8,285 nt of DNA from Thermoleophilaceae bacterium (GTDB lineage Bacteria > Actinomycetota > Thermoleophilia > Solirubrobacterales > Thermoleophilaceae), in contig JACCSF010000073.1 of assembly GCA_013813135.1 (NCBI GenBank), positions 1-8,285 on the forward strand. Direction: 5' to 3'. The first letter of the stretch is position 1. The number at the start of each line of letters is the position of its first letter. Under the pieces are notes generated by a model that did no database searches, was not told the origin of the DNA, and saw only the letters and a list, made by a program, of their open reading frames with translations. This document shows positions 1 through 5,684 of this stretch, piece after piece. The translations under genes and the position numbers were made by a program.

Positions 1-44
1 CACTGCAGACCAGAGCCTTCGAGCTGCTCGACGTCAAGCCGTAG
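1..44 (+). CDS. 3' end of an unidentified gene (partial)
   Basis: Reading from base 3, the window opens with 13 sense codons (LQTRAFELLDVKP) followed by a TAG stop at 42-44. Twelve of the 13 codons end in G or C, the pattern of the other genes here, and the peptide looks like an ordinary helical C-terminus. The rest of the gene lies outside the window, so no family can be named. It runs convergently to the minus-strand gene whose stop is at 124. The 79-bp gap between them contains only weak GC-rich dyads and no clear terminator. The alternative is chance open frame, since only 44 bases are visible. Confidence 0.5.
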   Translation, partial: LQTRAFELLDVKP

Positions 45-123
45 CCAAAGCCCCACCAGCCGATCCGACAGCAAACCCAGACCCGGTGCGGGCTTCGGGC
101 GCCCCAGCGGCGAAAACTTCCGT

Positions 124-873
124 CTAGCCGGCGGTCAGGGAGTCGAGCAGCGCGCGCCAGTCGCGCTCCACTCCAACGAGCCGGCGGCCGAACGCGTCCA
201 CGAGCACGGAGCGCGGCCCGCGCTCGAGGTCGCTCGTGGCGAGCGCCGCGGCGGTGCGGGAGCCGTGCTCTTGCTCGAGCAGCGTGAAGACGGTGCCGCC
301 GAGCAGCATCGCGTCGCGCTTGTCGGGCGGGAACTCGGGCCGGCCGCCCTCGCGCAGGCGCCGCACGATCGCCGGGCGCAGCAGCGGCGCCTGCCCGGAG
401 AGCCAGGTCGCCGCGCCCTCGCACAGCCACGCCCAGCGCACGTAGCGGCGGAAGGTCGACACGGAGAAGGGCGGCGGCAGGTAGGGGTTGTTGGCGCCGA
501 CCACGAGGTGGGCGTACTCGTGCTGGGGACTGAGCAGCAGCGCCTCGCGCGAGGCGGGCACGCCCGAGGCGCGCTTCTCGAGGGCGGGGGGCGCGAGCAC
601 GTGAATCGTGTGCTCGCCGAACCAGCCCGCGTAGTAGCGCCGGCTGGCCGGGGACGCCACGCGCCGGGCGAGCGGCAGCCACGGATGGGCGACCGCCAGC
701 GCGGCGGGGCGGGGGTGGAGCACCACGGCCACGTCGGTGGGCACGTGCTCGTAGAGGCCGCTCAGCTCGTCCCGCAGGACCTCCAGGCCGGCCAGCACGG
801 CAGCGGCCTCCTCGGTCTGGTCGGATTCGTGGCGGGCGGAGAAGGACAGCGAGTGAGACTCGACCCAGGCCAC
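124..873 (-). CDS. Putative zinc metallopeptidase-like protein (gluzincin, HEYAH motif)
   Basis: A 249-residue protein with an HExxH motif, HEYAH, at residues 118-122, and a downstream glutamate in WLCEGAATW (E152). The spacing of 29 residues after the second histidine fits the third zinc ligand of gluzincins (clan MA, 'peptidase MA-like'). The N-terminal stretch (about residues 5-60), with ESHSLSF and then an amphipathic helix rich in E, A and L, resembles the start of peptidase MA-like domains, inferred from memory. No signal peptide or membrane segment is visible, so it is either cytoplasmic or exported by an unseen route. The frame stays open upstream to 1314, but that part is arginine/serine/proline-rich shadow of the propeller gene. 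I place the start at a GTG (871-873) preceded by GAGAG about 8 bases away; there is no in-frame ATG nearby. The substrate is unknown and proteolytic activity is inferred only from the motif. It follows the propeller gene by 70 bp, with a perfect palindrome between them. Confidence 0.75.
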   Translation of the reverse strand: MAWVESHSLSFSARHESDQTEEAAAVLAGLEVLRDELSGLYEHVPTDVAVVLHPRPAALAVAHPWLPLARRVASPASRRYYAGWFGEHTIHVLAPPALEKRASGVPASREALLLSPQHEYAHLVVGANNPYLPPPFSVSTFRRYVRWAWLCEGAATWLSGQAPLLRPAIVRRLREGGRPEFPPDKRDAMLLGGTVFTLLEQEHGSRTAAALATSDLERGPRSVLVDAFGRRLVGVERDWRALLDSLTAG

Positions 874-912
874 GGGCGAACTCTCGCACGGGCCGGGTTT
901 GGCAGCTTTTCG

Positions 913-928
913 GTGTCTATATAGACAC
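913..928. promoter_or_regulatory. Perfect 16-bp palindrome, candidate operator
   Basis: GTGTCTATATAGACAC equals its own reverse complement with no mismatch or spacer. It lies in the 70-bp gap between the propeller gene (stop at 944) and the metallopeptidase gene (start at 873), both on the minus strand. The AT core is striking in this GC-rich DNA and contains TATATA/TATAGA, which could serve as a -10 box for the downstream gene with a leader of about 40 bases. No good -35 box is visible. No U-tract follows on either strand, so it is not an intrinsic terminator. A homodimeric regulator site is the natural reading; the regulator is not identified. Confidence 0.6.
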
Positions 929-943
929 TCAAATCCAGCAAAC

Positions 944-1921
944 TCAGGGAGCGGTGGCGATCGAAATGACGGTGCCGCCGGGGCGGATCGGGACGGCGAC
1001 CGTGGATGGCGCGCCGAGCCGCCAGGCGCGCACCCTCTCGTCGCTGTCGGTGAAATACAGCCAATTCCCCGACGGCGACCATGCGATCGCGTTGTAGCCG
1101 CCCAGCCTGCCGCCCGGCACCAGGGTCCAGACGCCGCTGCGCAGGTCCACCACGGCCATCCGCGTGCGACCGCGCACTGTCGCGCCGGTCGCGAGCTGCC
1201 GCCCGTCGGGCGAGAAGGTGCCGACCGACCCGAGCGGGCGCACCCCGGTGGGCGGGGAGAGCGTGCGCTCTCCTTGCCGGCTCCACACTCGGAAGCGTCG
1301 GCAATTCTCGCCACACCACGCGACGCGCGTCTCGCTGGCCGCCACGAACCAGCCGCCGCGGACTGTCAGCGACGGGGCGTCGAGGAAGTTGTCCCAGACC
1401 ACGAGGGACCCGCGGATCGTGAGTACGAACCCGCGCCGGAGCGCGGCGTGAAGCGAGCCCCAGCGCGCGCCCAGAATCCGCGCGCTTACGCTGACGCGCC
1501 CCTCGAGGTCGACCTGGTGCAGGCCAAGGCGCGCGCCCTGGCGCCGGCCGCGCCAGCGGCCGAGCCAGAGGTGGTCGGCGGCGGGGGAGGGGGCGAAGGT
1601 GTCCGCCTCGCCGAGCGAACGGGCCGGCCCGCGCAGCGTCAACGGCAGTACCCGCGCCACCCCCAGCCGTCCCCGGTATCCGCTGAAGACCACCTGGCCG
1701 CCGACGGCGAGCAACGGGCCGTGACAGAGGGTTCCCCCTGGAAGCCGTCGTTTGCGCGTTACGCCGCTATGCGGATCGGCGACCGCCGCCCACTCGCGTG
1801 AGTGGCCCGCCACTGCGAGCACGAGCATCCCGTCCCGCTCACCCACGTCAACTCCGCCCGAGCCGGCCGGCGCGGCAGGCAGGCCGGACAGCAAAAGCGC
1901 AACGAAAAGGGACCTCCCCAT
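944..1921 (-). CDS. Exported beta-propeller (WD40/TolB-like) protein of unknown function
   Basis: A 325-residue protein. Residues 1-20 form a short Sec-type signal peptide: basic MGR, hydrophobic LFVALLLSGLP, then an AxA-like APAG region. It therefore acts outside the membrane; no lipobox cysteine is obvious. The body is beta-rich with repeats of the form F/W-SP-x-G-x-x-L: FSPDGRQLA at 235-243 and WSPSGNWLYFT at 280-290. These are typical of the blades of TolB/WD40-like propellers. WCGENC (201-206) is a paired-cysteine motif I associate with similar Thermoleophilia proteins. No catalytic residues are recognisable, so a binding or scaffold role is inference only. The ATG at 1919-1921 is supported by the signal peptide and by GAGGG about 5 bases upstream. 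That site lies inside a terminator-like hairpin at the end of the ABC permease gene, so expression may depend on structure in its leader. Confidence 0.75.
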   Translation of the reverse strand: MGRSLFVALLLSGLPAAPAGSGGVDVGERDGMLVLAVAGHSREWAAVADPHSGVTRKRRLPGGTLCHGPLLAVGGQVVFSGYRGRLGVARVLPLTLRGPARSLGEADTFAPSPAADHLWLGRWRGRRQGARLGLHQVDLEGRVSVSARILGARWGSLHAALRRGFVLTIRGSLVVWDNFLDAPSLTVRGGWFVAASETRVAWCGENCRRFRVWSRQGERTLSPPTGVRPLGSVGTFSPDGRQLATGATVRGRTRMAVVDLRSGVWTLVPGGRLGGYNAIAWSPSGNWLYFTDSDERVRAWRLGAPSTVAVPIRPGGTVISIATAP

Positions 1922-1957
1922 CGACCCTCATAGGTCGAGAGCCGGCGGGGAGGTCCC
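1889..1957 (-). terminator. Intrinsic-terminator-like hairpin overlapping the propeller gene start
   Basis: Two perfect 11-base arms, 1947-1957 and 1909-1919 (GGGACCTCCCC and GGGGAGGTCCC on the minus strand), are separated by 27 bases. The loop holds a second 5-bp stem (1922-1926 with 1933-1937, loop of 6). On the minus strand the outer stem is followed directly by TTTTCGTTGCGCTTTT (1908-1893). It begins 15 bases after the ABC permease stop, exactly where a rho-independent terminator is expected. The unusual point is that the loop and the second arm contain the Shine-Dalgarno and ATG of the propeller gene, and the U-tract lies inside its signal-peptide codons. It could terminate the exporter transcript, attenuate the propeller gene, or mask its translation start. 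Confidence 0.7.
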
Positions 1958-1972
1958 GAATCGAGCCGCGCG

Positions 1973-2734
1973 CTAGAGCGAGCGCTGGTACGCGCGGAAG
2001 GCTCGCGTCGCGAAGCCGATGCAGACGAGCGCGAGCAGCAGCAGCGCGCCGGTGTAGACGGCGAGCTGGTCCCAGTCGTCGCCCGAGACCGAGATGCGGG
2101 CCGCCTCGACCGCCCAGTTGACCGGGTTGAAGTCGGCCGCGGTCTGCATCCAGCCGGGGATCAGCTCACGCGGCATGAACGCGGTCGAGATGAACGTGAG
2201 CGGGAAGAGCAGCACGTTGATCGCCCCGATCAGCGTCTCCTCCTTGCGCACGACCAGCGCGAGCCCGTTGGACAGCGCGCCCACGGTCACACCGAGCAGC
2301 ATCCCGATCGCGATCATCCCGATCACGCCGAGCGCGCCGTTGGCGAAGCCGGCGCCGACGATCAGCGCGAGCCCAACGATGATCAGCGACTGGACCGCGA
2401 TCGTGAGCGCCGCCTGCCCGACGGAGCCGACGATCAGCGCGGACCGCTTCACGGGCGTCGCGAGGAAGCGGTCGACCACGCCGCGGTCGATGTCCTGGAT
2501 CATCGACATTCCGCCCCAGCCCGCCGAGAAGAAGGCGGTCATCACGACCACCCCCGGGGTGAAGAAGTCGGTGTAGTCACTGCTTCCGAACCCGGGGATG
2601 TCGACCGCCCGCTCGAACAGCGAGCCGAACAGCAGCAGCCAGATGACCGGGGTGGTCAGTGTGATCCCGATCCAGGCCGGCTCGCGCAGAAGGGCGCGCA
2701 CGCGGCGCGCGGTCATTGGGATTGCGTGTGTCAT
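1973..2734 (-). CDS. ABC-2 type exporter permease (DrrB-like)
   Basis: A 253-residue integral membrane protein, the usual length for a DrrB/ABC-2 permease. About six hydrophobic segments can be seen, near residues 22-40, 58-77, 100-127, 135-160, 168-187 and 225-243. The cytoplasmic stretch DIDRGVVDRFLATPVKR (81-97) is the characteristic ABC-2 coupling region. FISTAFMPRELIPGW (181-195) followed by FNPVNW (202-207) is a hallmark of drug- and lipid-exporting ABC-2 permeases. It forms the membrane channel of an exporter with the ATPase encoded just upstream. The ATG at 2732-2734 overlaps the ATPase TGA as ATGA, indicating translational coupling. The TAG stop at 1973-1975 is followed by a strong hairpin. 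The substrate (antibiotic, toxic organic or lipid) cannot be deduced. The family call is secure; the drug-efflux role is inferred from the MarR neighbour. Confidence 0.92.
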   Translation of the reverse strand: MTHAIPMTARRVRALLREPAWIGITLTTPVIWLLLFGSLFERAVDIPGFGSSDYTDFFTPGVVVMTAFFSAGWGGMSMIQDIDRGVVDRFLATPVKRSALIVGSVGQAALTIAVQSLIIVGLALIVGAGFANGALGVIGMIAIGMLLGVTVGALSNGLALVVRKEETLIGAINVLLFPLTFISTAFMPRELIPGWMQTAADFNPVNWAVEAARISVSGDDWDQLAVYTGALLLLALVCIGFATRAFRAYQRSL

Positions 2735-3681
2735 CGGGCTGCCTCCTCGAACGTCCGCCCTGCGTGGCGGAGGTAGACGTCTTCCAGCGATGGGCGCGCG
2801 ACCGTGACCGAAGCCACGACCACGCCGTGCGAGTCGAGCGCTGCAAGGACGGCCGGCACCGCGCGGGCGCCGTCCTCGGCGCGGGCGTGGAGCGACCGGC
2901 CCTCGAGCACGACCTCGCCCACACCCTCGACCCGGTCGAGCGCGATACGTGCGTCGCCGTTGGCGGATGCCGCGAGCTCGACGTGGACCGCGTCGCCGCG
3001 CAGCTCACGCTTCAGCTCGTCGGGGCTGCCCTCGGTCACGATCCGGCCCTGGTCCACGATCGCGAGGCGGGCCGCCAGCCGGTCGGCCTCCTCCATGTAG
3101 TGGGTGGTGAGCAGCACGGTCACCCCGTGCTCGCCCGCAAGCGACTCGATCTCCTGCCACATCTCGGCACGCACCTCGGGGTCGAGCCCGGTGGTGGGCT
3201 CGTCGAGGAACAGCACGTTGGGACGGGAGACCAGCCCCATCGCCACGTCCAGCCGGCGCTGCATGCCACCCGAGTAGCCGCGCACCAGCCGGTCGGCGGC
3301 GTCGGCGAGCCGGAATCGCTCGAGCAGCTCGTCGATGCGCCGCTCGAGCTCCTCGCCGCGCAGGTCGTAGACCTGGCCTTGCAGTCCCAGGTTCTCGCGG
3401 CCGGTCGCCTCCGGGTCGGCCCCCGAGCGCTGCGCGACCACTCCGATGGAGCGCCGCACGGCCTCGGGATCGCCGAGCACGTCGATGCCTGCGACGTTCG
3501 CGGAGCCCTCGTCTGGACGCGTCAGCGTCGTGAGGATGCGCACCGTCGTCGACTTGCCGGCGCCGTTGGGGCCAAGCAGCCCGAACACGGAGCCCTCCGG
3601 CACGGAGAAGGACACTCCGTCGAGAGCGCGCACTTCTCCGTATGTCTTGACGAGACCTGTGGCCTCGATTGCATTGGTCAT
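2731..3681 (-). CDS. ABC exporter ATP-binding protein (DrrA-like)
   Basis: A 316-residue cytoplasmic ATPase with all nucleotide-binding motifs intact: Walker A GPNGAGKST (37-45), Q-loop Q84, signature YSGGMQRR (136-143), Walker B VLFLDE (156-161), D-loop TTGLD (163-167) and H-loop histidine H194 in LLTTHYMEEAD. About 100 further residues (from about 215) form the C-terminal domain seen in DrrA-type ATPases, ending in SLEDVYLRHAGR, a conserved motif of this group. It powers export through the overlapping permease. The ATG at 3679-3681 is preceded by GGAGGG at 8-base spacing. Its promoter lies in the divergent gap with marR. The length and domain order match daunorubicin-type resistance ATPases, but that name should not be taken as proof of substrate. 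Confidence 0.95.
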   Translation of the reverse strand: MTNAIEATGLVKTYGEVRALDGVSFSVPEGSVFGLLGPNGAGKSTTVRILTTLTRPDEGSANVAGIDVLGDPEAVRRSIGVVAQRSGADPEATGRENLGLQGQVYDLRGEELERRIDELLERFRLADAADRLVRGYSGGMQRRLDVAMGLVSRPNVLFLDEPTTGLDPEVRAEMWQEIESLAGEHGVTVLLTTHYMEEADRLAARLAIVDQGRIVTEGSPDELKRELRGDAVHVELAASANGDARIALDRVEGVGEVVLEGRSLHARAEDGARAVPAVLAALDSHGVVVASVTVARPSLEDVYLRHAGRTFEEAAR

Positions 3682-3702
3682 ATCAATTTCCCTCCAGTAC
3701 AG

Positions 3703-3737
3703 TCTTTCGAGACAGAAACTATTCTAACGTCGAAAGA
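3703..3737. promoter_or_regulatory. Inverted repeat, candidate MarR operator
   Basis: TCTTTCGA (3703-3710) and TCGAAAGA (3730-3737) are perfect reverse complements separated by 19 bases. One arm lies between the -35 and -10 boxes of the exporter promoter; the other lies just past the predicted transcription start. Protein bound there would block RNA polymerase for the exporter and probably for marR too. Centre-to-centre distance is 27 bp, longer than a typical single MarR dimer site, so each arm may be part of a separate site. The first arm also sits within GTCTTTCGAGAC, itself an imperfect dyad. Assignment to MarR is inference from position. Confidence 0.5.
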
Positions 3738-3750
3738 TTCGGAATGTCAA
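3721..3750 (-). promoter_or_regulatory. Sigma-70-type promoter of the ABC exporter operon
   Basis: On the minus strand TTGACA (3745-3750, perfect -35) is followed after 18 bases by TAGAAT (3721-3726, a -10 box one base off consensus). Transcription would start near 3713-3715, leaving a leader of about 33 bases before the ATPase ATG with its GGAGGG site. The -35 box overlaps the start codon of the divergent marR gene (ATG at 3744), so the two genes share promoter DNA. A plus-strand marR promoter is less clear; TATTCT (3720-3725) or TACAGT (3698-3703, with TTGGTC 18 bases upstream) are candidates. Confidence 0.7.
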
Positions 3751-4229
3751 AAGACAAGCGAGAAGAGCTTGTGGCGGCGCTGATAGCGGCCAACCGGCGC
3801 TACCAGCAGGGCACGGACGCGCTCGACCAGGCTGCGAGCGAGCTGTTCGGCGTCAACCGGACCGACGCCCGCTGCATGGACATCGTGCTGCAGCGCAACG
3901 GGCTCAGCGCGGGGGAGCTGGCCCGCGCCGCCGGCCTCAGCCCCGGCGCCGTGACCGCCGCCCTCGATCGCCTCGAGCGGGCCGGCTATGCTCGCCGCGT
4001 CCGCGACCCCGGCGATCGCCGGCGCGTACTCGTGGAGCCCACCGAGGCCACGGCCACGTTGGCAGCCCACGTGTACGGTCCGCTGGTCGAGCTGGGCTCC
4101 ACCCTGATGGAGCAGTTCTCAGACCGCGAGCTTGCCGTGGTCACGCGCTTCCTCGAGGGCGGCGCCGACATCCAGCTCGAGCGGGCTCTCCAGGTGCGCG
4201 AAGAGCTCGAAAGTCGAGCTACGGCCTAA
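3744..4229 (+). CDS. MarR-family transcriptional regulator
   Basis: A 161-residue winged-helix repressor, typical MarR length. The DNA-binding helix-turn-helix spans about residues 54-79 (LSAGELARAAGLSPGAVTAALDRLERAG) and the wing is RVRDPGDRRRVLVEPT (85-100), with the D-x-R-D/R signature of the family. Flanking helices at the N- and C-termini form the dimer interface. I chose the ATG at 3744 because the family's first helix begins right after it. An upstream in-frame ATG at 3669 would add 25 residues reading through the divergent promoter and the exporter's start. No strong Shine-Dalgarno precedes 3744, so the leader may be very short. It is divergent from the ABC exporter and most likely represses it and itself until a ligand binds. 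Its TAA stop overlaps the opposing DUF1802 stop. Confidence 0.9.
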   Translation: MSKDKREELVAALIAANRRYQQGTDALDQAASELFGVNRTDARCMDIVLQRNGLSAGELARAAGLSPGAVTAALDRLERAGYARRVRDPGDRRRVLVEPTEATATLAAHVYGPLVELGSTLMEQFSDRELAVVTRFLEGGADIQLERALQVREELESRATA

Positions 4230-4858
4230 GCCAACACGGGCAGCGCCGCGCCGGAGGCGATCGACTCGATCTCCTCTGAGGCGCGCTCGAACTCCTCGTC
4301 CGACAGCACCGGAGTGCCCTCGAACGGTAGGTCGCGGTACAGCTCGATCCACGAGCGGCAGCCGTGGTACTCGGGCCGCACCTTGACGGTCACGGGCCGC
4401 GGGATGCGATAGGTGCGCAGGACGATCACGTGCAGCGGGTGGCGCCGCTTCCAGGCGAGCCGCTTCTCGGCGTAGTCGGTCGTCCAGATGTAGTACGGCG
4501 ACAGCGCGTCGATCGCACGCGGGTCGGTGATCAGGTAGCTGGCGGCCACCTCGGCCCAGGAGCGGATACGCACCCGGTCCGGCTGCGGGATGCCGCCATC
4601 CTGAACGAGCGCCTTGGCCGGCGGCTCGTTGTCCGGCCAGACACCCTCCTCGAGCGCGCGGCCCAGCTCCGGCACATGGGCGTCGCGGACGCAGTCGTTG
4701 CGCTGGTGATCGAAGGTCGGGTAGAGGAAGAAGCGGTCGTGCTCGATCTCGAAGTGCTTGTTCTCTTCGCGAATCCCGCCCTTGCGCAGGGTCAGAAGCT
4801 GCTCGCCCTCGGCGAGCGCGCGCACGGTGATGGCCCATTCCTTGAATGCAACTGGCAT
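4226..4858 (-). CDS. DUF1802 family protein
   Basis: A 210-residue protein recognised as DUF1802 from its N-terminal pattern FKEWAITVRAL (5-15), LRKGGIRE (24-31) and FFLYPTFDHQ (43-52), followed by a mixed alpha/beta body. No signal peptide or membrane segment is present, so it is probably cytoplasmic. The family's biochemical function is unknown to me. The ATG at 4856-4858 fits the family start, although no Shine-Dalgarno is adjacent; the nearest GAGG is about 13-16 bases upstream and lies in a small GAGG-AAAA-CCTC dyad. It runs convergently to marR, and the two stop codons overlap by 4 bases (TAG at 4226-4228 against TAA at 4227-4229), leaving no room for a terminator between them. It has its own 143-bp upstream gap, so it is probably transcribed alone or by read-through from the hemolysin III gene. 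Confidence 0.8.
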   Translation of the reverse strand: MPVAFKEWAITVRALAEGEQLLTLRKGGIREENKHFEIEHDRFFLYPTFDHQRNDCVRDAHVPELGRALEEGVWPDNEPPAKALVQDGGIPQPDRVRIRSWAEVAASYLITDPRAIDALSPYYIWTTDYAEKRLAWKRRHPLHVIVLRTYRIPRPVTVKVRPEYHGCRSWIELYRDLPFEGTPVLSDEEFERASEEIESIASGAALPVLA

Positions 4859-4861
4859 AGA

Positions 4862-4873
4862 GAGGAAAACCTC
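4862..4873. repeat. Small GAGG-AAAA-CCTC dyad before the DUF1802 start
   Basis: GAGG (4862-4865), AAAA, CCTC (4870-4873) forms a 4-bp stem with a 4-base loop, 3 bases upstream of the DUF1802 ATG on the minus strand. It places the only GAGG near that start inside a stem. It is short and could be chance. Confidence 0.3.
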
Positions 4874-4933
4874 GAAGATTCGTCGTCGCGCCCGGCTTCG
4901 ATTGCCTTACGGCGGCGAAGGGCGCGGCGGCTC

Positions 4934-4962
4934 ATTGTTGCGAAAGCTGCATCCGGTTTCAA
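4934..4962 (-). promoter_or_regulatory. Possible promoter for the DUF1802 gene
   Basis: On the minus strand TTGAAA (4957-4962) and AACAAT (4934-4939) are spaced by 17 bases, matching sigma-70 boxes at about 5/6 and 4/6 positions. It would give a leader of about 70 bases. The 143-bp gap holds nothing else that looks like a gene. This is a weak match and needs a mapped transcription start. Confidence 0.35.
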
Positions 4963-4994
4963 GGGAAATTTCGCGCACAGTGCAACGATTTCCC
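4963..4994. repeat. Inverted repeat GGGAAAT-N18-ATTTCCC downstream of the hemolysin III gene
   Basis: The 7-base arms 4963-4969 and 4988-4994 are perfect reverse complements, 18 bases apart. They lie 7 bases after the hemolysin III stop (5002) and directly against the candidate -35 box of the DUF1802 gene. As a terminator it is weak, with only TTGAAA after the second arm on the minus strand. It may instead be an operator upstream of the DUF1802 promoter. Confidence 0.4.
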
Positions 4995-5001
4995 AGCGGT
5001 C

Positions 5002-5670
5002 TCAGGCGCCGTGCGGGAGTGCGAAGGCCGCCACAGCCGCGAAATGAGCGGCCGCGGCGACCACCACCAGCACGTGGAAGATCTCGTGGTAGCCGAACGT
5101 CGCGGGCCGTGGATCGGGCCGCCGGCGTGCGTAGACGACGGCCCCGGCGGTGTAGGCCACGCCGCCCGCCGCGAGCAATGCAAGGGCTCCGGCGCCCGCA
5201 CGCTCGGCGATCTCGGGTACGGCGATGATCGAGAACCAGCCGAGCGCGACGTAGGCGCCGGCCGTCAGCCACTTCGGCGCGTCGGCCCAGAGCAGCGTGA
5301 AGACGATGCCCGCCGCGGCCCCGCTCCAGACGCCCACAAGCACGACCTCGCCGAGCGTGCCGTCGAGCACCAGGAGCGCGAACGGCGTGTAGGTGCCGGC
5401 GATCAGCACGAAGATCATCGCGTGGTCGAGGCGGCGCAGCCAGGCGCGGGCACGGGGCGGCCAGGTGATGCGGTGGTAGAGCGCGCTGGTGCCGAGCAGC
5501 CCTGCCAGCGCCACCGCGTAGATCGCGGCAGCGGCCGTTGCGCGCCCCGCCGGCGCCAGGGCCACAAGGATCGCGCCGGCCACCACCGCGACGAAGAACG
5601 ACCACTGGTGCACTACGCCGCGAAAGCGCGGGCGGGCGGGAAGGGAGGGGGTGGCCTCCATCGATGTCAC
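5002..5670 (-). CDS. Hemolysin III / PAQR family membrane protein
   Basis: A 222-residue, seven-helix membrane protein of normal family length. Signature residues are present: RGVVHQWSF (17-25) at the first helix, SALYHR (S62, H66), LDHAMIFVLIAGTYTPF (D82 onward) and GYHEIFH (H195, H199). In the PAQR/hemolysin III family the S-x3-H, aspartate and H-x3-H residues bind a metal ion and are linked to hydrolase (ceramidase-like) activity in eukaryotic members. Bacterial members have been tied to membrane-energy or lipid homeostasis, and the haemolysin name is historical. The start is uncertain: GTG at 5668-5670 (GGCGG 9 bases upstream) or ATG at 5659-5661, which removes three residues. It is the last gene of the apparent hyu operon, 14 bases after the dehydrogenase stop, though its function need not be related. 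Confidence 0.9.
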   Translation of the reverse strand: MTSMEATPSLPARPRFRGVVHQWSFFVAVVAGAILVALAPAGRATAAAAIYAVALAGLLGTSALYHRITWPPRARAWLRRLDHAMIFVLIAGTYTPFALLVLDGTLGEVVLVGVWSGAAAGIVFTLLWADAPKWLTAGAYVALGWFSIIAVPEIAERAGAGALALLAAGGVAYTAGAVVYARRRPDPRPATFGYHEIFHVLVVVAAAAHFAAVAAFALPHGA

Positions 5671-5684
5671 TGTAGTTCGCCGCC

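Noticed and set aside
82..104. GC-rich dyads (CCCG-GTG-CGGG and GGGC...GCCC) between the first two convergent genes
   Set aside because: The stems are only 4 bp with no U-tract on either strand, so there is not enough support to call a terminator.
913..928. The 16-bp palindrome as a bidirectional terminator
   Set aside because: The stem has an AT-rich core and no T-run follows on either strand. An operator fits better.
874..1314. Upstream in-frame extension of the metallopeptidase gene to an ATG at 1314
   Set aside because: The extension is Arg/Ser/Pro-rich, overlaps the propeller gene in another frame, and reads like shadow sequence. The family-like sequence starts at the GTG at 873.
3669..3743. 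Longer N-terminus for MarR starting at 3669
   Set aside because: It would start inside the ATPase coding region and read through the exporter's promoter and ribosome-binding site. The MarR fold begins at the ATG at 3744.
2716..3783. Long plus-strand open frame opposite the ABC ATPase
   Set aside because: It is antisense to a gene with all ABC motifs, and its His/Gly/Val-rich product has no family resemblance. High GC content suppresses stops in antisense frames.
4119..4838. Minus-strand open frame overlapping the DUF1802 gene
   Set aside because: It is a shifted frame of DUF1802 with an Arg/Ala-rich product; the DUF1802 frame has recognisable conserved motifs.
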